Under the pieces are notes generated by a model that ran no database searches, was not told where the DNA came from, and was given only the letters and a program-made list of their open reading frames with translations. Shown here one piece after another: positions 20,756 through 31,518 of a stretch of 64,000 nt of DNA (its first letter is position 1; every line of letters begins with the position of its first letter). This stretch comes from Datisca glomerata (Eukaryota > Streptophyta > Magnoliopsida > Cucurbitales > Datiscaceae). The position numbers and the translations under genes were made by a program. Where the stretch lies: NCBI GenBank assembly GCA_003255025.1, contig QANY01006295.1, forward strand, positions 758,219 through 822,218. Reading direction: 5' to 3'.

Positions 20756-21527
20756 ACATGCAAATTTGTGAGATAGAAACCAGTGGCTAAGTTTAACATC
20801 GATTCACAATTATGAATATTCAGAACTAGAGAAATTAATAATAATGGTTGTTAAACTAAATGTGTTTATATGAAAGTTTTCTTTGAAACTTGAATTATGT
20901 GACAATTAAATCATGTAATGTACAAAAATTAAATAAATAGTATTTTAAAATTAATTAAATAAATAACTTTTTTATTAAAAAAATTGATCAAAACTATCAA
21001 GGAAATTAGGATGAATGAGCAACTAACCTGTTCAAGCTTGAGGAACACTACATTTCCAGATATAGTAACATCGCCAGACTCATCAAGCATCTTAGCGAAC
21101 CCGACATCCTGACTCGCAGATCCAAACAAACTCCGAATACGTTATCAAGCTTTTCTTAATCCCTCTTAGCTTCAACTTCACGGACTCCAGCCGCGCCGAC
21201 CTTAGCAACTTCCGCGCATCATCCACCGTCAATTCCTCCACCGCATCCGACCTCACCGGAACCGACATAGGAGAACTCAGGCTATCTAGTATGATCCTAT
21301 CCCAACCAATGCCTGCCGATTTAAGCTTATCCATCACGTTTCCTCCGATCGAAAAATGTCGAATCTCCGGCGGGACCGCCGATTGGAACGCCTCCCTCTT
21401 TGGGAAGGAATCGCAAGAAAAGACCATTACGTCCTGAATCGGGGGAAATGCGACGGTGTTTGAGGGGTTGGGTTGAGATTTTGGACATGGAAAAGAGACG
21501 ATTAGCTATAGTTTTCTTGGACGCCAT
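20110..21527 (-). pseudogene. Mitochondrial calcium uniporter (MCU) pseudogene, copy 1
   Basis: This is a two-exon plant MCU relic; in its family the product is the pore-forming Ca2+ channel of the inner mitochondrial membrane. Exon 1 (21527-21028) starts MASKKTIANRLFSM, then, after a frameshift near 21405, carries KLKSAGIGWDRIILDSLSSP, LTVDDARKLLRSARLESVKL and ITYSEFVWICESGC. After a second frameshift near 21110 it reads VGFAKMLDESGDV and GNVVFLKLEQ. It ends at CAG|GTTAGT. The intron is 453 bp. Exon 2 (20574-20110, after ATAG) has VAKAI, ELEEMEKQK, RWGLGFMVCQ, then a pore region reading FWDLS-stop-DIMEL in which the conserved Trp is TGA. It continues EPSFEGLFQNRLNSKQKRLM and NFDTSKYNELRRVC and stops at 20110. 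An extra frameshift near 20510 and an 11-base repeat in the transmembrane region also disrupt it. Confidence 0.88.
20310..20345. repeat. 11-bp tandem repeat inside MCU exon 2
   Basis: Roughly three copies of 'taatgtaaaag' lie within the second transmembrane segment of MCU copy 1. Copy 2 has only one equivalent at ~56145-56160. The extra copies lengthen and shift the frame. Confidence 0.75.
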
Positions 21528-23079
21528 TGATTTAACAGAAGAATTACTTACTGAGCCATGGCGGATTGCGTATTGGGTTTTTGTGAGCGAAAAAGCTCAC
21601 TGCGTGGGGGCCTTTATATATTGCGACCATGTCGAGTTCTCAGCCGTCAGATCATACTAAAGTACTTGGTGGTTATAGCTGTTGATGTTGACGTGGAGCC
21701 GCGAGGAGCTGTTGAAAACTGATAAGTGATGCTGACTCATGGTCATCCCTTAAAGATAAGAGTTTTATAATAGGTGTTGTTACAGCTGATAATTTCCACT
21801 CTTTTTCTTTGGTTTCACGCAAACGTGTCGCCACATCTGCGGAACATTTTATAGTGCCCCGAAACGTGTGGGTTCACGGTTTCACTACATTTGTTTGGCT
21901 CAAATTTTTTTGGCTCACCAAATATATAGAAAGATTCATTGAATACATGTGCATTTTATTAAAAAATTTCAACATGTATGTTGGAAAAAAAATCTCTAAC
22001 ATGTAAGTGTGATCTCACATATATCGTTTATATTCGAATGATGAGGAAAAAGTCTTTTTTAGGGCTAAAATTTTTAAATGATAACGTGTAATGTGCAGTT
22101 AATATCTTATATGAATATTTAAATATGACATATTATTAACCTAATTTTGATTGTATCGTATTTTTTAAATAAATCTTTTTAATTATTTCATCAGTCAATT
22201 AAGTAATTATGATCATGCACATCACACGTGATGAACGTCTGTTTCTAGTAGATTCCTAATTGTGATGTATCGTATTATGAAATAATAGAACAATATCAAC
22301 CCATACTCTCACGCTATTAGGTCTAAATGGAACATGATGAACAATGTGTATAAAATCATTCGATGACCAATGTCCTTCTACAACTATTTCTCCTGAACCA
22401 ATCCAATGCAACAATTTTCATTTACTGAAGTATGGTGTTAGTGTTGACACTCTATAATAACTTAACAAAATAAGTATAACTAAATTTGATTGTGAATCAA
22501 TTGATTAACTTGATTACCCTAATAAAAAATAAATAGTTAAGAAGATCAATTGATAATATGGATAATGGTACCATTGTTCACAAACGGTCGACTGCTACTG
22601 CATGCATCATATGTCAAACAATGAGGTCAGTAAGACAAAAAATTACTTTTTAATCTCTGACGGAGCAGTGACTGTCTGATTGTGGCCAGTAGTTGTCTGA
22701 TTCCCATTGTAAGATCTCAAAGAATATATTTTTTTATCACCTATTGATAAAATGGTCTGTTGAAGATTTGAAGACAACAATTGATCACCAATTTCTTATA
22801 CTTTGTGAGAAGAAGTCTCCATCTTACTGTGAGAGCAAAATTATATATCTACTCTTTGACAGAGTTTTGATTGTAATCCAATTTTCGGTGTATCCCATCA
22901 CTTAGTTGGAGTTGAAAATTGGATAATCCAAGCAAAGAAAATGAAGGAGCAAGTGTATTTGAAGTAAAAAGCACTTGAAAATTAGTGAGAATGTGTTTAT
23001 TTGAGTGAAAATATGATTTTTAAGGATGGTTTATGAAGAGTAATTATCCCTATTAATTGCACAACCACTAGACAACACC
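21528..23079. other. Upstream flank of MCU pseudogene and AT-rich spacer
   Basis: The former promoter side of the MCU pseudogene, followed by AT-rich DNA. At ~22190-22330 it resembles part of the repeat at 44030-44150 and 50395-50500 ('acgtgatgaacgtctgtttc...'). No gene was recognised; the short open frames have no family features. Confidence 0.4.
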
Positions 23080-23245
23080 AACCAATAAAAAAGTCAAACT
23101 AGGCGATTAGGACCCAAACGCTACTTTGGTGGTCGTAATCGCCTATGGTATAGGCGAATCGTCCGTAATAAGTGGTGTTTTGGGCCTGCTAGGTGCGTTT
23201 GGGTCCCAAACGCCAGACCCACGGGCGTTTGGTCCTAATACTCCC
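23080..23245. repeat. GGCGATT/GGCGTTTGG word cluster, palindromic
   Basis: Repeated words in both orientations: GGCGATTAGGACC, AATCGCCTA, GGCGAATCG, GCGTTTGGGTCCCAAACGCC (a perfect 20-base palindrome) and GGGCGTTTGG. A similar word cluster is at 27300-27520. The two clusters bracket the MAIN-like pseudogene. Confidence 0.7.
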
Positions 23246-23722
23246 TATTATGCTTAAAAAACCTGGATTGAAAAATTGAAATAAATTTAGAACTTTAAAA
23301 TGTTTGGATAGATTGATGATTTGTAAGCGCGAGATGAGCTATAACATAAGGGATGAATCTACTCTTCATAGAATCCAATTGGATAGATTGACGGTTTGTA
23401 AATGTTATGCTTATACACAAAATATTTAGGATCAAGTTTAAAAATCAACGATACAATAAACAAACTTAGAATCCAGTTCCAAATTTTAACCAACGATTCG
23501 ATAGAACCTCCCCATAAATATTAGGAAACCTAGAATATTAATTGCATATTTATAACCATAATATGTCAAACGCATGTCATGCAACTTTGATAAATTAGGA
23601 TCCAAAAAAACTTAGAATCCAATCCAAACAAACTTAGAATCTAAAAAAACTGAAAATCCAAACAAACTTAGAATCCAACATATTTATATCCACAAAAAGT
23701 TCATATCAATTTTGATAAAACA
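23246..23722. other. 3' flank of MAIN-like pseudogene with short repeats
   Basis: AT-rich, with near-duplicate phrases 'ggatagattgatgatttgtaa' and 'ggatagattgacggtttgtaa' 90 bases apart, and several 'aaacttagaatcca' repeats at 23600-23680. No gene. Confidence 0.5.
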
Positions 23723-26342
23723 TCATGGTGCAACTTTTCTCTTTTTCGACAAAGCATAATGTGAATGTTTTGTAAGTCCTTCATGTTCTCGTTCTGATTT
23801 AGTATCCTCGTTGGTGTCGTCATCATAGTCATCGTCATCATCATTAACTGAATCTTCACCATTGTCATCATCTTCATCAACTTCATCATCATCACTCTAA
23901 TTCCTGCTTTCCTGAGTTTCATACATGTGCAGACATTTTTGCAACTTCGCCTACAACTGTACATATTTAGTATATTTTGATTTCAAACTAAAAAATAAAT
24001 AGGGAAAGATCGTAAGTTTACAATTCTCTTATATTTTTTTTCATTGATGCTTTGGCCTTTATCATCGTCTCACGTGCGCTCTACATTTTCTCGAAGAACA
24101 GCCTGTTGAGACCGTCAATCATGCGCGTCATGCCTGTCGGGCATGCCGCCGGCACCTACATTATCCGAATTGTGCGTCAATATGATATTTAATGACTAAA
24201 TAATAAATATTAATATCATAACTCACATAATCGGCTTCAGCTGATGGAAGACCCCATACTGAAACATCATTTGGAATGTCAACTAACTCACTACCACCAT
24301 CTAGGACTGGTAACGGTCGTTCTAGCCGACCTTGATGCTCCTGGTATTGTTGTGTCTGTCACTTTTACATTGTATAACAGTATGAGTAATCTCTTATAAC
24401 TAAACACCACTTTAGAGATGTTTAGCACCTGTGAAGATGAAGATGCCCCATCATAGTTATAAGACAACCACTTTTTCTGGAATTCATCATAAGTATCTTC
24501 GCTATTGCCATCTACATCAACGATAAAGTGTGTCGCTCTGAAACCTCCAAGACAACCAGGCATATCCTCTCTGGGAATGGTTGATCACATAACATTGAAT
24601 TTGGGGTTCTGTATGGGATGTACGGTGCCTCGATTCCCATACTCCACCGTGAGATGCGCTCACTCAAGTACCATGCTCTTCCAGCAGGTCCTTGTAGCAA
24701 GATTCTCATCGTGGTAGGAGGTCTACTATTGATGCAACAGTATGGCAAGTTTGTACGTTGTCCCCAAGGGTTCCAATTGATCTGCAAGTTCAAAAATAAA
24801 TAGTTTGTCAGTAAAACATTATTCATATTCGGGGGGGCGGGGGGAGACAAGATAAGAATTGATATAATAAAACACACACCTCATTGGGCCTCACATATCG
24901 AAGTTTAACACGAAATTCTTTTAGGTAGTGACAACATCCCTTATTCATGACTCAATGTATATCCAATGTGCTGCTCTCAGGAATGTGTCTGACCACCCAA
25001 GGGTCTACTTAGTGTGAAACACAGAAAGTACTCACATGCCCATACCTCCCATGCTCTCCAAAACCCACTATCCTACACTTTTACCGTGACATAAAGCGTC
25101 GACATTGGAATACAATACGGACAACGCTGAACCACCCGAATTATACTCCCGTATCTAATCTATTTTCTATAGGCTGGGTAAAAAGTACAAATAAACTTTA
25201 TTGCTCTTGTCGTAAAAAAAATGTCAAGAGCACCAGAAGAAGACTCTCGTCAAATGTCCTCTTGCTTAAGAGTAACATAATTATCAAATATCAGTTGATA
25301 ACTAGCTTTTTTTCTCCAACCTCCAACAACGATTTGTCAACTATCTTTTGCAAAACCTTCTTATTTTTGTAGAGTATCAAATCATAGGCTAGTTATCGAC
25401 CATCGACTTTCAGGTCGGTTATCGTAGCAAAGTCCAATGGGGTCATTGTCATTTCACCCAATTTATCTATATGAAATGTGTGGGTTGTATCCCACCATTT
25501 ATCGGCTAGACTTTTCAATAGGACGTGATCCATCTGCCCATTTTCAATATACTTATAAAATAACTAAACCTGGAAGTATCAATGTTCCTTTTCACATTTT
25601 CAGGAAGCCCATTGTACCATCGAGCTACTAATGTAGTGTTCCCAAAATCACGTATACCAAGATCATAGAACTCAGCCTAAGAAACCAGAATTGAAGTATT
25701 ACTCAGTGAAAAATGTGAGTGAAGAAAAATGTACTATAATCCCTATTGTGACATTTCATCGAACACCTTACGGACAATAAACATCACTATAATTTTTCAT
25801 CCAAAACATATATCGCTACCAATTATCATACATTTCTAGAAGCATCACATAAAAAACACTCTATTTTCAAAATGGTTCAAGTATCTATTTGGTGTTTTAA
25901 CAATATAATACATAACAACCAAATTTTTTGTTAAAGAAACTTACATTTTATCCTTGGATGAGATATAGCATTTCATCGAACATGTTACGGGCATTCATAT
26001 AAATATATTATAAGCCTCAATATGACATTTTATCAAACACCTTACGGACAATGAAAAAAATACATCATATAATTCATTATGAGATTTCTTCGAGCACTTT
26101 ACGGGCACTCATGAAAATACTATAGTTTTCTATCCAAGACATATATTTCTACCCACAACCATATATTTCTATAATCATTACATAAAAAACACCTAATTTT
26201 CAGAACAAATCAAGTATATATTAGGTGTTTTAACAATATAACATATAAAATTCAAAATCTTTTAAGAAAAACTTACATCTTGTTTGCTTGGTGAGATATA
26301 TGCTCTGTTGGAGGAATAGGAAATCTTTTCACCCCATAGCCG
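23723..26342 (-). pseudogene. MAIN-like plant mobile domain gene, multi-exon, decayed
   Basis: This is read leftward. Exon 1 (~26342-26276) gives YGVKRFPIPPTEHISHQ. An intron follows (donor GTAAG near 26275, acceptor TTTCTTAG near 25680). Exon 2 begins AEFYDLGIRDFGNTTLVARWYNG and continues LADKWWDTTHTFHIDKLGEM and TMTPLDFATITDLKVDG, a clear plant mobile domain, then stops and frameshifts. Further exons at ~24790-24430 (INWNPWGQRTNLPYCC, then FIVDVDGNSEDTYDEFQKKW in another frame), ~24350-24230 (LERPLPVLDGGSELVDIPND) and a last exon ending at 23723 follow. The last exon has ~35 residues rich in Asp/Glu and a terminal SKKRKVAP basic cluster. Family members include Arabidopsis MAIN; many copies are transposon-borne. 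Multiple stops show that it is dead. Confidence 0.75.
25740..26300. repeat. Tandem duplication inside MAIN-like intron 1
   Basis: Two imperfect copies, ~25740-25990 and ~26015-26300, share phrases such as 'acaccttacggacaat', 'cacataaaaaacac', 'ggtgttttaacaatataa' and 'aaacttacat' plus a following 'gatgagatata' or 'ggtgagatata'. Because the unit includes the donor site and the end of exon 1, the exon end exists twice. Confidence 0.75.
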
Positions 26343-27299
26343 ATGGCATCATACTACCCTTTTCTAAACGCTCAAACTTGGTTGTGTCGTTACACTCAAT
26401 GTTCCTTTTGTAACTTTATGCTAGCCTCTAGCCATTATTGGCGAAAAAATACAATATTAGAAGGATATAGGGTTTGGGGTCACGGGTTGGAGAGATTTGG
26501 CTCGGATTTGACTCATGCTTTGACTCTTGTGTTGTAAGGGATGTGTTCAATGAGAGATTGCAGGGTTGACTCATGTGTGTGCAACGGATTTGGATCAGTT
26601 TTGATGGATTTCGAGCTATGAAGAGAGATGAAGATGGAGATGAAGAAGGAGAATATGGTTTGAGTGAAGAGAAATGAAGTGTTGGGAGAGAGGGGGAAGG
26701 GTGGGTATCGATTTTTTAAGAATAAGAGGGAAGGGTGGGTATCGATTTTTTAAGAATAAGGAGGAAGGAGTTTTTTAATGTTGGGGTTAATTTTGATAAG
26801 AAATAATGTTAGATTTAAAAATTAAATTTATAGGGTTATAAATTAATTGAAATGTAAAAGGTTATTTTCCAAAAATTATGGGGTTATTACTATAAAATAA
26901 AAGGTTAAATTTCAAATTTTAATATTTAATTTCAAACCTTTTTAGTGGATATGCTCGATTTAACAGTAGAATCTGACCTTAACGGTTATACGTGTTCATC
27001 AAATTGATGAATAGAATTTACCGACCATCATAATATCACGATATATATTATATTTGGTGAAAATCCGTCTCGCTCAATACTTGTCACAAAAGTACAACAA
27101 CATTATCAATGACAACTGTTATCGAGTTTATGATTAAATATTCAATTATTTCAGGAATCCTTAATTAGTCCAATCTAATTTCATATAATAAGTGAGTATC
27201 ATGAGTGTTTTCATTGAAATAATGGTTTTTTTTAATTTTTATCAATGATTTTTCCGGTGTACTGTAAATAATTATAAAAATATCAATTTTATGGTTGAT
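26343..27299. other. 5' flank of MAIN-like pseudogene
   Basis: No coding frame. A 43-base GA-rich tandem duplication lies at ~26685-26775 ('gggtgggtatcgattttttaag' twice). The remainder is AT-rich. Confidence 0.5.
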
Positions 27300-27525
27300 T
27301 GTGAAGAATGACGATTGGAGCCATATAAATGGCGATTAGGCAAAAAAAATTCACGATTGGGAGGGAGACTCGCGTTCGCCGATTATACATGGCATTTAGA
27401 AATGAAACAGGCGATTGAAGGCATAAAACTAGCGTTTCGCTTTGACAATGCGATTAGCACCTTCAAGAAGGCGTTTAGGTGCTAAAAATAGGTGATTCAC
27501 CTATTAGGTATGGCGATTAGGTTTT
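27300..27525. repeat. Second GGCGATT/GGCGTTT word cluster
   Basis: Words such as 'ggcgattagg', 'cgattggag', 'aggcgtttagg', 'tagcgtttcg' and 'ggcgattaggtt' recur every ~20-30 bases. This is the partner of the cluster at 23080-23245. Confidence 0.55.
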
Positions 27526-27750
27526 ACGTATTTGGTGAACCTCACTACGTAATTGATGAACCTCACTACGTAATTGGTGAACCCCAGTACGTATTTGTCC
27601 CTTTCAAGAATTATTATTTTATACGTATTTGGTGAACTCCACTACGTAATTGGTGAACCCGAGTACATATTGGTGAACCCCTCCAAGAATTATTAATTTG
27701 TACATATTTGGTGAACCCCACTACATAATTGGTGAACCCCAGTACGTAAT
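27526..27750. repeat. Tandem array of ~20-22 bp 'tacgtaattggtgaacccc' units
   Basis: About ten imperfect copies of a unit like 'ctacgtaattggtgaaccc' are arranged in two ~90 bp blocks, each containing 'caagaattatta'. The array abuts the truncated end of the RT of the downstream gypsy element. Confidence 0.85.
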
Positions 27751-28932
27751 GTAAAGCAACAATGGTAGGTCACTACGCGGTGGCACCATGGTGGCCGGTG
27801 CAAGGAGCACATCCTTTATATCACTTATGGACTTGGCTAGGGTGGGTATGAATCGACGGACGTAAGATACTTTCTCCACGAATGCCTTTAACTCCTTCGC
27901 GGATCGTAGTGGGTGCATGTCCCTGATAGCCATTACCTTGGATTGATTAATGTCTATACCCCACTTGTGTACACAAAAGCCTAAGAACTTCCCCCATGAA
28001 ACACTAAAAGCGCACTTTAACGGATTCATTTTAAGCTTGTACGCCATGCACCATTCAAAGACACTCCTCAAGTGCTTCAAATGTGAATTCGTACTCTTGG
28101 ACTGAACTACCAGATGATCCACATAGTCTTCAACATAATCGTGGATCATGTCATGGAAAATTTCTGTCATGGCTCGTTGGTAAGTAGCTCCCGCATTCTT
28201 CAGTTCGAAAGGCATTACCACATAGTAAAAGTTTCCAAAGGGTGTCCTGAAGGCGGTCTTCTCATCATTTTCGATCGTCATCCTGATTTGATTGTATCCA
28301 TTAAACCCATCCATGAAAGAGAACATTTCATGTTCCGCTGTAGCATTGACCAAGGTGTCTACATTAGGTAGCGGGAAGTCATCTTTGGGGCATGCCTTGT
28401 TCAAGTCTCTAAAATCCACACAACAACGGATCTAACCATTTTTCCTTTTTACCGGAACAATGTTTGATAACCATGTGGGGTGTTTGATAGGCTTGATAAA
28501 TCCTGCTTCTATGAGCTTTGAAATTTCAGACATGATTTTGAGTTCCATCTTGGGGGGAAAATGGTAAGGGTGTTGCTTGACAGGTGTGCATTGTTCGGAG
28601 ACCCCCAGCTTATGCGTCACCAAGGTAGAATCCAACCCCGACATCTCAGAGTACGACCACGTAAAGACATTCTCAAACTCAACCAAAAGCTTTATCAAGT
28701 CATCTCGTTGTTTACTCTCCAAGTCATTTTCTAAGAACACCGGCCTATTTGTGCTCCCCTCCCTAATATGGACTTCCTCTAGCCCCTAATGCGGTGGTGA
28801 TGGGTTGGTAGGTAGAGATACATTTGGTGGTTCGTAATTCATCACGTGGATCCCTTGCATAAGTCCTTGTGTCTTAGCGAATCCCTCCTCTGTCATTATA
28901 TCCTCATCTGCTTCAACACTAGGGGGATCAGG
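27740..28932 (-). pseudogene. Reverse transcriptase, Tat-type, mutated active site
   Basis: The upstream frame (28740-28432) holds FENVFTWSYSEMSGLD, the MPGID-like region, and EISKLIEAGFIKPIKHPTW with IVPVKRKNG. It ends in TAG at 28433, where a CAG Gln codon would normally allow read-through to CVDFRDLNKACPKDDF. The main frame (28419-27721) covers RT palm and thumb: FSFMDGFNGYNQI, TAFRTPFGNFYYVVMPF, KNAGATYQRAM and EDYVDHLVV. The YxDD box reads YVDH (28114-28125), losing the last catalytic Asp. KFLGFCVHKWGID and the thumb follow, then unrelated residues at the truncation. Confidence 0.85.
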
Positions 28933-29320
28933 CTGTACACCTGACCCCGCGCGCCATCATAAGCAATACGCCCTCTTTCGATTTGGCAAAGTCACGCGGG
29001 TTACCAAATCGCTCCCAGATGTAAGTGCTTCCTTTCGCAAGCTCCCACCTCGACAAAGGGGTGGCAATCATCCTTCTAGGCATGGTGAAACCTGCCATTG
29101 CAAATTCGTCAAAGAGCGTCGCCTTTATGAAGTGAGCCTCGGTTTCATCGAATGATGCTTTGGTAGCCGCCACTGTGATGTTCTTACCACGCCATCGTGA
29201 TTTTAGGCACTAATGCAAGGTTGATGGGACACATTCATGATCGTGAATCCATGGCCTCCCTAATAATATGTGGTAGACCGTATTGTACTCGACCACATGG
29301 AAATAGTTGGTGGTTCTTAT
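28928..29320 (-). pseudogene. Protease-RT linker of Tat-type element
   Basis: The minus strand encodes, with stops, a [19 protein letters not shown] segment near 29200-29270, then ETEAHFIKATLFDEFAMAGF and PLSRWELAKGSTYIWERFG. The sequence belongs to the conserved region between protease and RT of Tat-lineage elements, where the LLGRPWIH motif closes the protease domain. Not functional. Confidence 0.65.
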
Positions 29321-29324
29321 TGGT

Positions 29325-29720
29325 CCAATTTACAACTCCACATTGACATAACTCATCGTCCTCACACTTACTGATGAGAAACCCGTCACAACTACTGATT
29401 GTCTCACTAGTCGCTTCTCTGGGATGCCAACCACCTTGAAGGTAGCATAGGACAAGACATTCACTCCCGATCCACTGTCCAATAGGGCGCTCCTTACTTG
29501 CACTCCATTGATCGTTGCTTCCACATAGAGGGGGCGGTTGTTTCCCGTACTATTACCATGTCGGTCAGCATTGGTGAATGTGATGGCACTCTCCTCATTC
29601 CACCTCATCTTGATCAAAGGAGGTTGTGCAAAGCAACAATTCATCCGAGTATAATTTTGCTGAGCGAAATCTATTAGCATTTTGGAGACTTGACGCTATG
29701 CAATATTATCCAACCCAAGC
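29325..29720 (-). pseudogene. Aspartic protease, Tat-type
   Basis: The frame encodes LYVEATINGVQVRSALLDSG with SGVNVLSYATFKVV, where the DSG triad holds the catalytic Asp in the usual 'LLDSGS-N-L' context, followed by VVVTGFSSVSVRTM. The protein would cleave the gag-pol polyprotein. A stop at the frame end separates it from the linker (a [19 protein letters not shown] segment). Confidence 0.75.
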
Positions 29721-30810
29721 GTATCAAAAAAGTGTTTACAAGTCCTTGTGTTCAAGAGTTTATCTATGAAGGCGATGTCTCTCCTTATGGTTGCTTATTC
29801 ATCTACTTCCTCCACTATGAGAACACATGAGGTAGATTCTATTGTGTCGGCGCTAATCATGTTGACATTGGCATGTTCGGGAAAAGGGGGTGGGTCCACG
29901 GGTCCGACACCGTCGGTAATGATCTCACCCTTCTTCAACTTCTAATCAAAGAATCTTCTAAAAAGTTTACACTCTTGGGTGGGGTGTGATGTAGTGCGGT
30001 GATCTCTGCAAAAGTTTGGAGAACGCATTTCCTCCCTTATAGGTAATACGGTGACCCAAGGCAAGGTGATCTCTTTGTCCTTTATCCATACATCCACTAA
30101 TGCTTCCACCTTATCCATGGTGCAAGGAAAAGGCGACGGGTCATTCCTCTAATCTCTGCCTCTCTTACGATCGCGCCTCTATGGTTGTGCAGGCACTAGT
30201 TGAGGATGGTAGTGTGACGTTGTGGATCTCCAAGGGTGGTTGGGACGGTCATTTCTCTCTGGTTGGTGTGGCCTACGTACTGAAGCGCTTGTCCTCTTGG
30301 ATGTTTCTATTAAGTGGGCAAAGGTGATGATCTCTAAATTCTCAAGGTAGACCTTGTAATCACCCGACATCCCTCTGATGCACATCTTCACAAGGGCTTC
30401 CTCCTTCAATCCTCTTGGCAATCCATGAACTTCTCCTTGAACCGTTGAACATATGATAAAAGGTCGTCAATGATATTTTTCCTTTCCAGATCTAATATGA
30501 TAGTCTTCTCCTCTATGACAAAGAACTTCGCCAAGAAGGTTGATACCATTTGCGTCCACGTCAAGATCAATTCAAGTGCCAAGCTTGCATACCAGGTGTA
30601 AGCGCGCTCCATCAAGGACTTGGAGAAGTCCCTCAAACGCATGAACTCATCATAACCATAAGGTATAATATCATCAATGAAATGTATCACATGTTCTTTG
30701 GCACACCTATTTTGGCCGTTATACTTTGGAGGAACATAATCTGCTGGGTATGGTCTCAAGGCTATGTCAGCCGAATATGGTGGCCTAAAGTCGACAACGG
30801 ACTCATTCAA
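29721..30810 (-). pseudogene. gag capsid region with CCHC-like motif, Tat-type
   Basis: The frame from 30810 carries YVPPKYNGQNRCAKEHVIHF, ERAYTWYASLALELILTW and LAKFFVIEEKTIILDL, the gypsy gag core. The adjoining frame (30421-30179) has PRGLKEEALVKMCIRGMSGDY and AHLIETSKRTSASVRRP. Further left, FCRDHRTTSHPTQEC near 29970-30020 looks like the modified knuckle of Tat gags. The product would form the particle and bind RNA. Frameshifts and stops interrupt it. Confidence 0.75.
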
Positions 30811-30962
30811 CGATGCTCTTATCCTCTCCTCTTAGAGTACCTTTTAGAGGGCTTCATGGGTAATGAAATAGTCGGGCTAGCGAAGTTGTCAAGAGGTGTT
30901 GGTGTAACATTGACTTGTGCAAGAGCTTGAGTGTTGGCTTGAACGTTTGGTTGAACATGGTT

Positions 30963-31469
30963 TTAGGTGAATGCTTGAGATGGAACACCTGCAGCGGCGG
31001 ATAGTTGGACGTCCATGAGAGAGGTCAATGGCGCGCCTATGGTGGAGGTTAGTTGCGCTCCCATGATGGAGGTTAGTTGTGATCCCATAGTGGAGGTTGC
31101 TTGTGCGCCCATGGTAGAGGTTGGATGCACGCCCATGGTGGAGGTTGGTTGTGCACCCATGATGGAGGTGGTTGGTGGAGTGTCTATGATGGATGTGGTC
31201 GGTGGAGCGCCTATGATGGAGGTTGGCGGTGGGTGTTGTGGTGCGGTGGCACTGATATATGCATTCAATGTGTCAATGACTCTCCTCATCTCAACATTAG
31301 AAGCTTGGAGTTCCCGAATGGCTTCAGCTTCCTCTTGCGCTTGTGTAGGTACGCTTGATGGTAACTCGCGAGAGGTGTTCTCCTCCTTTTGTCTCCGTTC
31401 GTCGTTGAGTATGGGTCCATCTCCCTCCGTGTGCGATAGAGCTACTCTTCCCTTTGCACGTCCAGCCAT
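30963..31469 (-). pseudogene. gag N-terminus with ~9-residue tandem repeats
   Basis: The 168-codon frame starts MAGRAKGRVALSHTEGDG at 31469, 30 bases inside the primer site. It has a Glu-rich helix (EEAEAIRELQASNVEMRR), then about ten copies of an 8-10 residue unit of the type TSTMGAQ/TSIIGAP. It joins the capsid region near 30963 after a stop. The repeat has no known function. Confidence 0.7.
31011..31245. repeat. ~27-bp tandem repeat within gag
   Basis: About eight imperfect copies of 'gcgcccatggtggaggttg'-like units encode the TSTMGAQ-type peptide repeat on the minus strand. Confidence 0.8.
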
Positions 31470-31498
31470 GATGGTGCTTCGCTAGTGTGGCAAACCAC

Positions 31499-31516
31499 TA
31501 CCCAGCTGAGTCGCCA
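31499..31516 (-). other. Primer-binding site (tRNA-Arg type)
   Basis: The minus strand reads TGGCGACTCAGCTGGGTA, close to the 619-636 site. It is placed two bases inside the 5' LTR. Confidence 0.85.
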
Positions 31517-31518
31517 AA

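Noticed and set aside
21400..21660. 86-codon plus-strand frame
   Set aside because: It overlaps MCU exon 1 in antisense and shows no protein family features.
23701..23964. Met-rich 87-codon minus-strand frame
   Set aside because: Wrong frame of the acidic last exon of the MAIN-like pseudogene; the other frame gives the Asp/Glu run and SKKRKVAP.
31015..31485. 156-codon plus-strand frame rich in Met, Val, Glu
   Set aside because: Shadow of the gag tandem repeat on the opposite strand.
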